Source of the DNA: MGIIb-O2 sp002494975
GTDB lineage: Archaea > Thermoplasmatota > Poseidoniia > Poseidoniales > Thalassarchaeaceae
Length of the DNA: 64,000 nucleotides
NCBI GenBank assembly: GCA_028355015.1
Contig: JAOMRN010000001.1
Location: forward strand, 310,001-374,000
Direction: 5' to 3'
Part shown: in pieces, positions 53,769 to 62,103 of the stretch
Position numbering within the stretch: position 1 is the stretch's first letter
How the letters are laid out: every line of letters starts with the position of its first letter
The notes under the pieces: generated by a model
The model's input: only the letters and a program-made list of their open reading frames with translations
Databases searched by the model: none
What the model was told of the DNA's origin: nothing
Translations under genes and position numbers: made by a program

Positions 53769-53969
53769 ATGCGTGTTCAGATTAAGCATCATGATGAGAT
53801 TTTAATTTTTGAATCAGAAGTACCAGTGGCTATATCTTTAATTCTTAAAGAATTAGAAATACCCTCATCGACAGTTCTTGCGGTTTACAATGATACGATC
53901 GTACCTCATTCCTCAATAATTAGTGAAGATTTAGAAATCGAATTAGTAGTAGTTTCATCTGGTGGATAA
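53769..53969 (+). CDS. SAMP/MoaD/ThiS-like beta-grasp small modifier ending in Gly-Gly
   Basis: 66 residues from ATG 53769 with a ubiquitin-like beta-grasp pattern: IFESEVPVAISLILKELEI then VLAVYNDTIVPHSSIISED. It ends exactly in the di-glycine ...VVVSSGG, the activation and conjugation end of SAMPs, Urm1, MoaD and ThiS. It could donate sulfur for tRNA thiolation, molybdopterin or thiamine, or be attached to proteins. No E1-like gene is in the window. The longer reading begins with TTG 53736 or GTG 53748. Its 3' end overlaps convergent pepE by 15 bases. Confidence 0.85.
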   Translation: MRVQIKHHDEILIFESEVPVAISLILKELEIPSSTVLAVYNDTIVPHSSIISEDLEIELVVVSSGG

Positions 53970-54683
53970 ATCATAATTTAATTTCTGATTTTCTTCAATA
54001 GTCAGCATATCTTGATTTTTCCTGATTATTACCGCTTTATTCCCTAGTAATTCTATCCCCGTCTCATCACATCTTAGGAAAGAACCTTCATATAATCCAA
54101 TTACTGGGTTATCATTATATTGATGATATTCATCTATTCTCCTTTTTCTAGATTCACCGAAATGTTCGTTTAAAATACCATTTTCTTCATCCTTCCACCA
54201 AATCCCTCCAGGGTAATAATGAGGATTTATTTGGAACTTTATGAGGTCAAATGTTTCGAAGGAAGGTACTAATTCAATTGGCATATCATTTGTTGTTTGC
54301 ATAGTAGGGCAAGCAACATTGGAGCCAGCACTAACCCCTGCATATGGCACATTGTCCTCTGTAACTCTCTCCCGAATTGATTCTATCAAGCCTTCTTCAT
54401 GTAGCTTTCTAACTAATGTGAATGTGTTCCCTCCCCCTACATAAATTCCTTCCATTTCTCTGATTTCTTGTATTGGATTATCTGATTCATGAATTCCTAT
54501 AATTTCATATTCTGATTGTTTGAACATTTCTCTGACTTTATTTGTATATTCATCATAATCTTTACTTGCATATGGGATGAAAAGAATTCTTCGGCAACCT
54601 TTAAAATTTTCATTCATAAGTTGTAAATACATATTTTTTCTTTCAGGAGTTCTTAACCCCCCACTTCCTAAAAGTAACTTCAT
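53955..54683 (-). CDS. pepE: Peptidase E (S51 family, dipeptidase E-like)
   Basis: Class I glutamine-amidotransferase-fold serine peptidase that cleaves Asp-X dipeptides or cyanophycin-like substrates. Features are LLLGSGGLRTPER, IYVGGGNTF and the nucleophile Ser in YAGVSAGSNVACP, followed by INPHYYPGGI with the active-site region His. Length 242 is normal. It lies 9 bases downstream of the PAC2 gene. Together with the isoaspartyl peptidase at 30.9 kb it suggests peptide scavenging. Confidence 0.88.
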   Translation of the reverse strand: MKLLLGSGGLRTPERKNMYLQLMNENFKGCRRILFIPYASKDYDEYTNKVREMFKQSEYEIIGIHESDNPIQEIREMEGIYVGGGNTFTLVRKLHEEGLIESIRERVTEDNVPYAGVSAGSNVACPTMQTTNDMPIELVPSFETFDLIKFQINPHYYPGGIWWKDEENGILNEHFGESRKRRIDEYHQYNDNPVIGLYEGSFLRCDETGIELLGNKAVIIRKNQDMLTIEENQKLNYDLSTR

Positions 54684-54692
54684 TTGATTCCC

Positions 54693-55454
54693 TCAGGCAT
54701 AAAAGTTTGAGTCATTTTGATTTTCACCTGTTTCAAGTATCTCATTAATTGATCCTGAAACTTCCATAGTTGCTAATAATTTTTCAGCAGTTTTTTCTGT
54801 AGTATCCAAATCTAATTTCAGTGGTAAACCCAATCCTTCTTCTATCCAAGAAGCCAGTCTATCTGCGGCCAGAACATCAGCACTAGCGCCTATTGTATCG
54901 GCAACAAGTCCTATCGCAGGGACATTATGCAGTGGTGAAAGTGAGATCAGAAGTCCAGCTATACCAATCATTCCAGATGATGGCTGTTCACTAGTGACTG
55001 TAATATCATTTTTTTCTAATGAATTCCTTATTTTAGCATCTGCACAAATTACGTGAATATTCCTATCTTCTGCACCCGCTGCCAATCCCGCTAGGACCAA
55101 CAATTGAGGGGTTTCATATTTTTTGGCTAGCTCGAGAATGCTGTCAGAAACTTCGAACTGACCATTCGCTGTCATTGGTTGTAAATCTCCTCCTATAGTG
55201 ATTATAGTATTGCCATCCGGTAGTATGACAGAATTAATATCTAATCTTGGAGGAGACATTAATCCTTCTTTAGATAAAGTTGCATGAGGAGGGAAATCTG
55301 GATGTAAAATCCACCCTATGGTTCTAGACGGATGTTTCTCAACTAATGCATCAACAACTAGTTTTCCCACATTCCCTACTCCGGGTACTGCTTCTAATAT
55401 TGCAGAATGCTCAGGCAAACCATTACCAACAATCCAATGAAATCTAGTCTTCAT
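54693..55454 (-). CDS. PAC2-family protein (proteasome assembly chaperone-like)
   Basis: Archaeal homologue of proteasome assembly chaperone 2. Visible features are AVPGVGNVGKLVVDALVE near the N-terminus, a GLAAGAEDRNIHVIC segment, and ASADVLAADRLASWIEEGLGL near the C-terminus. ATG 55454 overlaps the nop10 stop as ATGA. Linkage to nop10, aif2A and ribosomal genes is the common archaeal arrangement, supporting the family call more than the function, which is not settled in archaea. Confidence 0.88.
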   Translation of the reverse strand: MKTRFHWIVGNGLPEHSAILEAVPGVGNVGKLVVDALVEKHPSRTIGWILHPDFPPHATLSKEGLMSPPRLDINSVILPDGNTIITIGGDLQPMTANGQFEVSDSILELAKKYETPQLLVLAGLAAGAEDRNIHVICADAKIRNSLEKNDITVTSEQPSSGMIGIAGLLISLSPLHNVPAIGLVADTIGASADVLAADRLASWIEEGLGLPLKLDLDTTEKTAEKLLATMEVSGSINEILETGENQNDSNFYA

Positions 55455-55675
55455 TCTTCTTCTTCCCCTTCGATTACTTTCCGAGGGGTTGGAAGAGACT
55501 CAATCCATATATCGCTTCCTGCGTCGACTCTCTGTCTTCGTCTTGTTCCTTGTGGGTCTTCTGGAGAATATTTCAGTGGAGCAACAGTCTCCATTTTTCC
55601 ATCACAATGCTTGCAGATATCTCCGAGACCATACTCTTCACAGTCTTTACAACGCTGTAATTTTGTACGTACCAT
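55451..55675 (-). CDS. nop10: H/ACA RNP component Nop10
   Basis: Zinc-ribbon protein of the H/ACA pseudouridylation complex with Cbf5, Gar1 and L7Ae. It begins MVRTKLQRCKDCEEYGL and has the second pair CKHC, then the diagnostic PLKYSPEDPQGTRRR. The C-terminal GEEEE tail is acidic and longer than in most archaeal Nop10. I choose ATG 55675, preceded by GAGGGG. An in-frame ATG at 55741 overlaps the aIF2alpha stop as ATGA and would add 22 residues absent from the family. Confidence 0.9.
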   Translation of the reverse strand: MVRTKLQRCKDCEEYGLGDICKHCDGKMETVAPLKYSPEDPQGTRRRQRVDAGSDIWIESLPTPRKVIEGEEEE

Positions 55676-55737
55676 GTGACCCCTCAGATTGTTGTGATGT
55701 TTGAGGGTGTATGAATTAATATGTTCGAAAACCCTAA

Positions 55738-56544
55738 TCATAGTCTTTCTATAGTGATTGACCCCTCAACCGACTTGATTTTTTTTGTTGCAATTTTCTT
55801 TGCCGCTTCCCAAGCAGATTCGGCTAATGAATAATCAGGTGCTCTAATATCGATCCGATAATGAGGCGCGCCATCGTAATGGCAAGTTAATGTGACTTCT
55901 TCTTCATTTTCAACTACAGATTCTGCCGCAGCTAAAGTTTCTCTAATCGCATTAACTCCTTCAGAACCCCACACTTCAATATCATAGATTCCTCTAATTT
56001 CTACAAAAGGAGGTACAATGTTTTCGACAGCAAGCTCCGTTACTATCTTCATCCACTCGCCTGAGAATCCAGCATCGGCAAGGGCAGTTTCTGTAATCGC
56101 GCATTCCTCCAATGCTCCATAGAGTGATCCGAATTGTTCAATCATTTCTTCAGATATGGCTTCAGTCTTTTCAGCATCCCAATTCGCTCTTTCTGCTGCT
56201 ACTCGCATGATTTGACTCGCGCGTTGTTGATTCTTCCAGGTCTGTAGAGTGTCCTTTTTTCTCTCTGCTGAAACTGCTTTGATAGATAGATCTACTCGTT
56301 GCCTATCTTTCTTAACATTAACAACCTTGGCTACTACTCTTTGCCCCTCTCTTAGATGCGCTCGAATATTTTTTACCCATCCTGCAGCAACTTCTCCGAT
56401 GAATACAAATCCTTCTCTCTCTCCATACCCATTTAGATTTAAATAGGCACCATTTTCCTTAACGCCCTTGACAGTACAAACAAGAAGTTCTCCTTCTTCA
56501 GGCCATAGTTCGTTGGCATCACTCATTGTATCTGTCCCCTTCAT
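55738..56544 (-). CDS. aif2A: Translation initiation factor aIF2 alpha subunit
   Basis: Part of heterotrimeric aIF2 delivering Met-tRNAi to the ribosome. The N-terminal S1 domain starts ELWPEEGELLVCTVKGV, with NGAYLNLNGYGEREGFVFIGE and GQRVVAKVVNVKKDRQRVDLS. A helical middle and C-terminal alpha/beta domain follow. At 268 residues it is full length. ATG 56544 overlaps the eS27 stop as ATGA. ATG 56526, preceded by AGGGG, is an equally good start. It is the central gene of the eL42-eS27-aIF2alpha-Nop10-PAC2 operon. Confidence 0.95.
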   Translation of the reverse strand: MKGTDTMSDANELWPEEGELLVCTVKGVKENGAYLNLNGYGEREGFVFIGEVAAGWVKNIRAHLREGQRVVAKVVNVKKDRQRVDLSIKAVSAERKKDTLQTWKNQQRASQIMRVAAERANWDAEKTEAISEEMIEQFGSLYGALEECAITETALADAGFSGEWMKIVTELAVENIVPPFVEIRGIYDIEVWGSEGVNAIRETLAAAESVVENEEEVTLTCHYDGAPHYRIDIRAPDYSLAESAWEAAKKIATKKIKSVEGSITIERL

Positions 56545-56711
56545 TCGAGGACGTCTACAACTGTGCTTCCAGAGAGATCTGCTTTTCCACCTGCTGGGCG
56601 TGCTAACGTAGCACCACAGATAGAACAGGAGATAGCGGTTGACGCCCTGTCAAAAAGAATGGTCTCATGTCCGCAGTCAGTGCAGCTTACACGTAGGAAT
56701 TTTCCACTCAT
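56541..56711 (-). CDS. rps27e: Small-subunit ribosomal protein eS27
   Basis: 56-residue ORF starting MSGKFLRVSCTDCGHET. The zinc ribbon is C-x2-C (SCTDCG) and C-x2-C (SCSICG), followed by GATLARPAGGKADLSG, the typical archaeal eS27 end. Two adjacent ATGs exist (56714, 56711); GAGGG lies six bases before the second, which I choose. All four zinc Cys are present. It is located between eL42 and aIF2alpha as in most euryarchaea. Confidence 0.92.
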   Translation of the reverse strand: MSGKFLRVSCTDCGHETILFDRASTAISCSICGATLARPAGGKADLSGSTVVDVLE

Positions 56712-56724
56712 CATTATCCCTCAA

Positions 56725-57006
56725 TCATTTATCAATCAATTCGAATTTCTTCGCACGCTTTCCAGCAGGAGAGTGACCTTTGCCAGTCTCTGTGCATCTG
56801 AAAACTAGATTTACACGTTTCGTTGGTTTTTCTCCTGATGGTTTAGGACGAGGGAAACCCCTGTAACCAGAAGTAACTTTACGGAATCTTCTTTGACCCC
56901 ATTTTAATTCACTAGCGCGCCTTTTCTTCACACGCTCAACTGTATGTTCTGTGTGCTTACCTGCAGAAGGACTGTAACGCATTACTTTACGCGGCATCTT
57001 AACCAT
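56725..57006 (-). CDS. rpl44e: Large-subunit ribosomal protein eL42 (L44e), zinc ligands lost
   Basis: Residues include MRYSPSAGKHTEHTVERVKK, LKWGQRRFRK, GYRGFPRPKPSGEKPTKR and VFRCTETGKGHSPAGKRAKKFEL, the full eL42 pattern. The normal zinc ribbon CPxC...CxxC is degraded: the first pair is SPSA and the second is CTET, so only one of four Cys remains. The start is ATG 57006 with GGTG upstream; Met4 at 56997 is possible, and 57015 would be GTG. First gene of the operon, behind a GC-rich leader. Confidence 0.92.
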   Translation of the reverse strand: MVKMPRKVMRYSPSAGKHTEHTVERVKKRRASELKWGQRRFRKVTSGYRGFPRPKPSGEKPTKRVNLVFRCTETGKGHSPAGKRAKKFELIDK

Positions 57007-57150
57007 CTTTAGCACCTTAGCGTCTTACGACGAAGCGGGCGACTGACGACCCGTATATGAACTCTGTCGCGCAATCTCCGAGCCAGCAATTGCAAATTTA
57101 GTGATTTAATCTAAAAAAGATAGATGAAGTAGTAGCGCGGGGGAATCGTC
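57007..57150. other. Divergent spacer with a GC-rich stretch (possible structured leader)
   Basis: Spacer between eL42 (minus) and a membrane-protein gene (plus). About 57018-57085 is visibly GC-richer than surrounding AT-rich noncoding DNA and adjoins the eL42 start, while 57085-57125 is AT-rich and could hold promoter elements. I see no tRNA, C/D-box or long ORF here. A ribosomal-protein leader structure is possible but unproven. Confidence 0.35.
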
Positions 57151-57699
57151 GTGATTGTTGACTTTATGCTGGTTTGGTTGGGTTTTTTCCTCATGTTAGT
57201 CGGTGTATCTTGGGCAAGAATGGGGCCAGCATTTCAAAGAAATAGATACTATAAGCCGATTTTCATTGTCGGGCTTTTATGTGTTATTGGTGATTTATCG
57301 CAATCTCAAGATCAGTCAAAACACATAGAAGAGTTTCAAAGCCTCATTATTGACTTCTTACCATGGTTCTTAACAGCATTTCTTGGTTATTATCTAGTTT
57401 TATTGGGTGCCCCAACTTACATGAAAGTCAGATACCCACCTCTAATTGCAGGGTGGATAATTATCTTTATCTCCTTTTATTTATATTTTGAATATAATAA
57501 CCATTTGTCAGTCATGGATATTTTAGTTTCTCTTTCAACAATAGTTGGGATTTCTTTTTCTTTGATTTATTTCTTCTTCCTTGTTAGATTTGTAGAAAAT
57601 CGAATTCCTCCTGAAGGCCCTGCTCCTGAATTAACAGATAGTGAAAAAGAATTTGTGAGAAAAATTATTTCGAAGAACATAGGAGGCGTTGAGAAATGA
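57151..57699 (+). CDS. Multi-span membrane protein, unknown
   Basis: About 182 residues with five likely TM helices (about 4-22, 37-48, 67-90, 98-114, 122-150) and a charged cytosolic tail ending DSEKEFVRKIISKNIGG. The start is GTG 57151 or ATG 57166. I do not recognise the family. It is translationally coupled (ATGA) to the next small membrane protein, so the two may form a complex. Confidence 0.6.
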   Translation: MIVDFMLVWLGFFLMLVGVSWARMGPAFQRNRYYKPIFIVGLLCVIGDLSQSQDQSKHIEEFQSLIIDFLPWFLTAFLGYYLVLLGAPTYMKVRYPPLIAGWIIIFISFYLYFEYNNHLSVMDILVSLSTIVGISFSLIYFFFLVRFVENRIPPEGPAPELTDSEKEFVRKIISKNIGGVEK

Positions 57700-58055
57700 A
57701 TGATGTCTTAGTACAAGTATTATTTTCTATAATCGGCGGATTTATACTATTGAATATTTCATTAATAATTTTCCAAGTAGTATCTTATCATCCCTACAGT
57801 CGACCAATAGTTCCAATATTCTTCCAATCAATTTCTGTTTTTCTTAGTCTTGTAATTATTATCCTAATAGATGGTCAAGAAATCTCATTATCTTCCCAAT
57901 GGGCATCGGAACTTGAATCATCATTGATTTTAGGGATTACGGATATTATGAGAATTCTTCCTCTTTTCTATGTTTTAATGCTATATTTCCTTTTCAGAGC
58001 ATCTACAAGGGCCCCCCTAGAATCACCTCTTTTGGAACTTTTAGAATCAGAATAG
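57696..58055 (+). CDS. Small three-span membrane protein, unknown
   Basis: 119 residues with about three TM helices (about 7-28, 36-57, 80-102) and an acidic C-terminus (LESPLLELLESE). ATG 57696 overlaps the upstream stop and has AGGAGG at 57681-57686, a strong ribosome-binding site. No family recognised. It precedes eL37 by 79 bases on the same strand. Confidence 0.6.
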   Translation: MNDVLVQVLFSIIGGFILLNISLIIFQVVSYHPYSRPIVPIFFQSISVFLSLVIIILIDGQEISLSSQWASELESSLILGITDIMRILPLFYVLMLYFLFRASTRAPLESPLLELLESE

Positions 58056-58134
58056 GTGGTTAGTTTACAACTCCTCTCAAGGGTAACTCTCATAACAAGT
58101 CGGTAAGTCGCCGCGCTATCCAATAGGTGTTATC

Positions 58135-58317
58135 ATGTCCAAAGGCACTCCAAGCATGGGTAAGAGACAAAAGTCAACTCACATTCGTTGTAGACGTTGC
58201 GGCCGTCATTCTTACCATAAGCAAAAGTCAGTATGTGCATCTTGTGGATATGGTGAGACTTCACGTATGCGTAAGTATCAATGGAGCAAGAGAAATCGTT
58301 CCATGGGCAGTAAATAA
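58135..58317 (+). CDS. rpl37e: Large-subunit ribosomal protein eL37
   Basis: 60 residues beginning MSKGTPSMGKRQKSTHIRCR. The zinc ribbon is CRRCG and CASCGYG, then the basic tail SRMRKYQWSKRNR, a clear eL37. AGGTG lies five bases before ATG 58135. All four zinc Cys are kept. eL37 upstream of purF is a common euryarchaeal pairing, usually with an LSm gene in front; here two membrane proteins occupy that position. Confidence 0.95.
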   Translation: MSKGTPSMGKRQKSTHIRCRRCGRHSYHKQKSVCASCGYGETSRMRKYQWSKRNRSMGSK

Positions 58318-58375
58318 TCAAGTACCATATTAGCAAAGTGCTAAGACCCTTATGACTGAGCGAGGTTTGTTCTAC

Positions 58376-59878
58376 ATGTGTGGTATCATTGGTATTGTTG
58401 GCAGTCCAGAATATTCAGTTGCATCAGATATATACGACGGGTTACTTGTTCTACAACACCGTGGCCAAGATGCAGCAGGCATTGTTACTTTTGATGAACA
58501 CAATATGTATCACAGAAGAGCCAATGGATACGTTCGTGATATATTCAAACAAAGACATATGAAATCTCTCAAAGGATCGGTAGGGATTGGGCATGTCAGA
58601 TATCCTACTGCTGGCAGTTCTTCAGTAGCAGAGGCTCAACCATTCTATACAAACACTCCATTTGGAGTTAGCTTGGCGCATAACGGCAATCTAAACAATA
58701 CAGAAGATATATTAGAAAGCTTACTTGAATATGACCACCGAAGAATCAACACAAGTTCTGATTCCGAGGCTCTACTAAATTTATTCGCTGCTGAGATTCA
58801 ACGTTCACTAAACGGTCGTCCAGGTGGTATAGGTATGTTAAATTCTGAAGATATATTTCGCGCAATAGAAAGGACACATATGAGAGCCGAAGGAAGTTAT
58901 AGTGTAGTTTCATGTATAACTGGTTGGGGAGTGGTCGCTTTTAGAGATCCCAATGGTATCAGGCCATTATGTATGGGGACCAGAGATGTAGATGGATTCA
59001 CAGAATATGTTTTTGCTTCTGAAAGTGCTGCATTAATGGCCTTAGGATTCGAACTAGAAAGGGATGTTGAACCTGGTGAAGCGGTTATTGTACGTAGAGA
59101 TGGTAGTTTTACATCTAAACAGTGCCATCCTGAGCCACAACATCGTCCATGTATATTTGAACACGTATATTTTGCTCGTCCCGATTCTGTTATTGATGGA
59201 GTGTCTGTTCATGAAGCACGTCTTAGAATGGGTTCTTCTCTGGCACGTCGAATCATGAGAATAGAACCTAATCATCAAATAGATGCTGTAATTCCTGTTC
59301 CTGACAGTGGTTGTATCGCTGCGCTTGAATTAGCAAGAGAGTTAGGTGTCCCTTACCGTGAAGGTTTCGTCAAAAATAGATATATCGGCCGTACTTTTAT
59401 AATGCCTGGGCAGTCAGTTAGACAGGACTCTGTAAGGAAAAAATTGAATACTATTGAGAGTGAATTCACTGGAAAAACAGTGCTTATTGTTGACGATAGT
59501 ATTGTCAGAGGTAACACATCTAAGAGAATTGTTGAGATGGCTAGGAAAGCGGGCGCTACAAAGGTGTTCTTTGCGTCTGCTGCCCCTCCAATAATTCATC
59601 CTAACGTCTATGGAATTGATATGCCTGCTAAGGATGAATACGTGGCACATAACCGTTCTAACTCTGAAATATGTGAGGCAATTGGCGCGGACTGGATGAT
59701 TTATCAAGATTTAGAGGATTTAGTTGAAGCATGTTTGGGTGCTGGCGATAATAACATTGCTACATTTGATTGTTCTTGCTTTGATGGAATTTATGTCACC
59801 GGTGGTGTTACAGATGAATACCTAAACAGAATTGAAAAATCGCGAAATGATAATGCGAAGAAATCTGTATCTGTTTAA
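58376..59878 (+). CDS. purF: Amidophosphoribosyltransferase (PurF)
   Basis: First enzyme of purine synthesis, making phosphoribosylamine from PRPP and glutamine. The glutaminase needs an N-terminal Cys, seen as M-CGIIGIVG from ATG 58376; GAGG lies about ten bases upstream. An in-frame ATG at 58352 would add eight residues that would have to be removed as a propeptide, which also occurs in the family. The PRPP loop is TVLIVDDSIVRGNTSKRI. C-terminal Cys (FDCSCFDGIYVTG) follow the type that binds a 4Fe-4S cluster in Bacillus PurF. Confidence 0.93.
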   Translation: MCGIIGIVGSPEYSVASDIYDGLLVLQHRGQDAAGIVTFDEHNMYHRRANGYVRDIFKQRHMKSLKGSVGIGHVRYPTAGSSSVAEAQPFYTNTPFGVSLAHNGNLNNTEDILESLLEYDHRRINTSSDSEALLNLFAAEIQRSLNGRPGGIGMLNSEDIFRAIERTHMRAEGSYSVVSCITGWGVVAFRDPNGIRPLCMGTRDVDGFTEYVFASESAALMALGFELERDVEPGEAVIVRRDGSFTSKQCHPEPQHRPCIFEHVYFARPDSVIDGVSVHEARLRMGSSLARRIMRIEPNHQIDAVIPVPDSGCIAALELARELGVPYREGFVKNRYIGRTFIMPGQSVRQDSVRKKLNTIESEFTGKTVLIVDDSIVRGNTSKRIVEMARKAGATKVFFASAAPPIIHPNVYGIDMPAKDEYVAHNRSNSEICEAIGADWMIYQDLEDLVEACLGAGDNNIATFDCSCFDGIYVTGGVTDEYLNRIEKSRNDNAKKSVSV

Positions 59879-59924
59879 CACATTTACCAGTTAGAATGAA
59901 AGAGTATTGTTGCTCAGTATATTC

Positions 59925-61421
59925 ATGTACCCTACTATTGATGTCATCAAAAGTGTCGACATTAGTGGAATACCTACTGCTACTTGCAATACCTCAGATG
60001 GTTGTATAGCAGTGGGTGACGGTAATGGTCAGGTATCAATTTTCAATGTCAATGGAGAGTTGATTCATTCATATTCTGTCGAGGGGAAAGTCACTGATTT
60101 AGCCTTTATACAAAAAAATTTAATCGTGGGTTCTAGTATCTCTGGAATATCAATTTTCTCAGGTTCCTCGAAATTTCATATCCCAAACGCTGGCTGCGAG
60201 ATTATTGTAGTTTCAGGGATGAATTTTCTAGTTTCTGACGGGTCTAATTCTTTATATTGTTTCAATTCTAGTGGCGAATTACAATGGGAAAGAAGAATAG
60301 GACATATTACTCATATTTCAGGTTCCTTGGATGGTTATTCAGCTATTGCTTTAGAAAATGGCAGTATTATGATATTAGATCAAAGTGGGGATATATTACA
60401 TGACTCATCTGCGCCAAATGATGATATTGAAACTGTCTCTTGTATGGTTTTCCGTCAAGATAATATTCTAGTTGTCGCCCGAAATTCTCTTGGTTTAGTA
60501 ATAGATAATAGACCAGAAAATCGTATTGAATGTTGGAGTGTGAAAAGAGGTCTAATCCATACATGCGAGGTCGAAAGTATTGTCAATTCAATCAGTAGCA
60601 CTATGGAGGGAGTTATTCTAGGATGTTTTAATGGGGAATTATTGGCTCTCAAGATAGGTTCCATTACTCAAGAACTATTAGCGAAATTTGATTATCCTGT
60701 GGCGAAGATATTCTCGTGGGAAGATGATATTCTAATCGCTTCGTGGTTTGATGTTGCCCGAGTTAATTCTGAAGAAGGAATTATTTGGAGTTTGGAGCAT
60801 AAAGGTATAGTTGAGCATATTGTGAGTATAGGTGATTCTAAAGTAGCCATACTGGGTGATGATAAGAAACATAGTGAATCTAATCCAATATATGTCATAG
60901 ATCCTAATTCCGAAATTAAATCTACCGACTTTTCCTTTGAGGAAGAATTTACCAATAGCCTGAATGATTCAAATGAATTTTCAGGCGCGCTCTCAGAAGA
61001 TGAAGAAGAAGCATCCTCCCGAAGACCAGAGTTGCCTACAAACACCTCTGAAATTTTTGATGCATTGGATGAAGAGTTACAGATAATAATAGATGAGCCA
61101 ATAATTGAGATAGATTTACTCGAGGATTTATCAAAATCTGCTAAATCACTAAACCTTCCTCCTATTGTGGATGTCGGCGAAGATAAAACAATCGCTTCAG
61201 AATCTGATGGTACTACAATAGTTTTACTTGATGGAAGTAAATCATATGATCCTGATGGTTTCATTAAAAATTGGTCATGGGTAAATGAAAATGATAAGGT
61301 GATTTCAGAATCTCCCCAAGTCAAGGTAAAATTACCTAAGGGAGTACATGTTTTTTATCTAACAGTATTCGACGATAAAGGTGCATCTTCTCGAGCGACT
61401 CTTACAATTCAAGTGACCTAA
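59925..61421 (+). CDS. Cytoplasmic WD40/PQQ-like beta-propeller with C-terminal PKD-like domain
   Basis: About 498 residues from ATG 59925 (the longer reading uses TTG 59907). The first 320 form repeated four-strand blades with G-D-G-N-G-Q-V-S-I-F and E-N-G-S-I-M-I-L-type turns. An acidic, Ser-rich linker spans about 330-400. The final 90 residues are PKD/Ig-like, with LDGSKSYDPDGFIKNWSW and VFDDKGASSRATLTIQV. PKD domains are normally extracellular, yet no signal peptide or TM segment is present. Function unknown; a scaffold is likely. Confidence 0.7.
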   Translation: MYPTIDVIKSVDISGIPTATCNTSDGCIAVGDGNGQVSIFNVNGELIHSYSVEGKVTDLAFIQKNLIVGSSISGISIFSGSSKFHIPNAGCEIIVVSGMNFLVSDGSNSLYCFNSSGELQWERRIGHITHISGSLDGYSAIALENGSIMILDQSGDILHDSSAPNDDIETVSCMVFRQDNILVVARNSLGLVIDNRPENRIECWSVKRGLIHTCEVESIVNSISSTMEGVILGCFNGELLALKIGSITQELLAKFDYPVAKIFSWEDDILIASWFDVARVNSEEGIIWSLEHKGIVEHIVSIGDSKVAILGDDKKHSESNPIYVIDPNSEIKSTDFSFEEEFTNSLNDSNEFSGALSEDEEEASSRRPELPTNTSEIFDALDEELQIIIDEPIIEIDLLEDLSKSAKSLNLPPIVDVGEDKTIASESDGTTIVLLDGSKSYDPDGFIKNWSWVNENDKVISESPQVKVKLPKGVHVFYLTVFDDKGASSRATLTIQVT

Positions 61422-62059
61422 TCGGTTTCAACAATCTCAACTTTACTCGTATACCAGACGACTCTTGCGTTATTCTCCCATATATCCTCATCCGACATTC
61501 CGTCTAAGAGTATCGTGCTTCCAACTGAAAGAAACGCGGGATCTACTGTTGTATTAGTTCCCCACGGGTATTCGTCGTTATCCTCTGCAAAAATATCCCA
61601 ATCACTAGTTATAGTTTCATGATTTATGACTTCTTGCTCAAACATACGATACTCAAAAGAAACAGATCTCAATGCATAATCAGCTACTTGAAATACACAA
61701 TTATGCGAAGGTCTCGTGAAAGTAGTATTCTCAATAATTGTCATATTAAGGATACATACTTGACCATTCAGCATCCCCTCGCTATCTCCATTGTCATTGT
61801 AACCGAGAACTAATGTCACATTTGTATCTTGATTTAATTCCTCATGAATAACTTCAACTAATGTAAATCTCAATCCTGCGTCTCCATTAGGATCTAAATC
61901 GGAATTGTCTGGCACACCATCATTATCTGAATCAGAGAGCCCGGTTTGATAATTATCAAAGACAATATCTGCAGTTGCATACCCGATTAATATTCCAACA
62001 AATATTGCAGATAGGATAGCAATTCTTACATTTCTATCTTCGAACACATTGTTACTCAT
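61418..62059 (-). CDS. Signal-anchored extracellular protein with a single TSP3-like Ca motif
   Basis: 213 residues. An N-terminal hydrophobic helix (about 11-32, IAILSAIFVGILIGYATADI) anchors or exports it. One calcium-binding segment, DSDNDGVPDNSDLDPNGD, follows at about 43-60, then a beta-rich domain with two Cys (QVCILN and HNCVFQ). Related in style to the Asp repeats of the giant surface protein. Function unknown. Its stop shares CTAA with the convergent propeller gene. Confidence 0.65.
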   Translation of the reverse strand: MSNNVFEDRNVRIAILSAIFVGILIGYATADIVFDNYQTGLSDSDNDGVPDNSDLDPNGDAGLRFTLVEVIHEELNQDTNVTLVLGYNDNGDSEGMLNGQVCILNMTIIENTTFTRPSHNCVFQVADYALRSVSFEYRMFEQEVINHETITSDWDIFAEDNDEYPWGTNTTVDPAFLSVGSTILLDGMSDEDIWENNARVVWYTSKVEIVETD

Positions 62060-62103
62060 AATTAAACCGAAAGGTCACCATAATTTCAACGCATTGCAAC
62101 TAA

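Noticed and set aside
55676..55741. N-terminal 22-residue extension of Nop10 from ATG 55741
   Set aside because: The ATGA overlap is attractive, but the extension is not part of Nop10, and ATG 55675 has a better placed GAGGGG.
57007..57150. C/D-box or tRNA gene in the eL42 spacer
   Set aside because: No paired C and D boxes or cloverleaf could be built on either strand.
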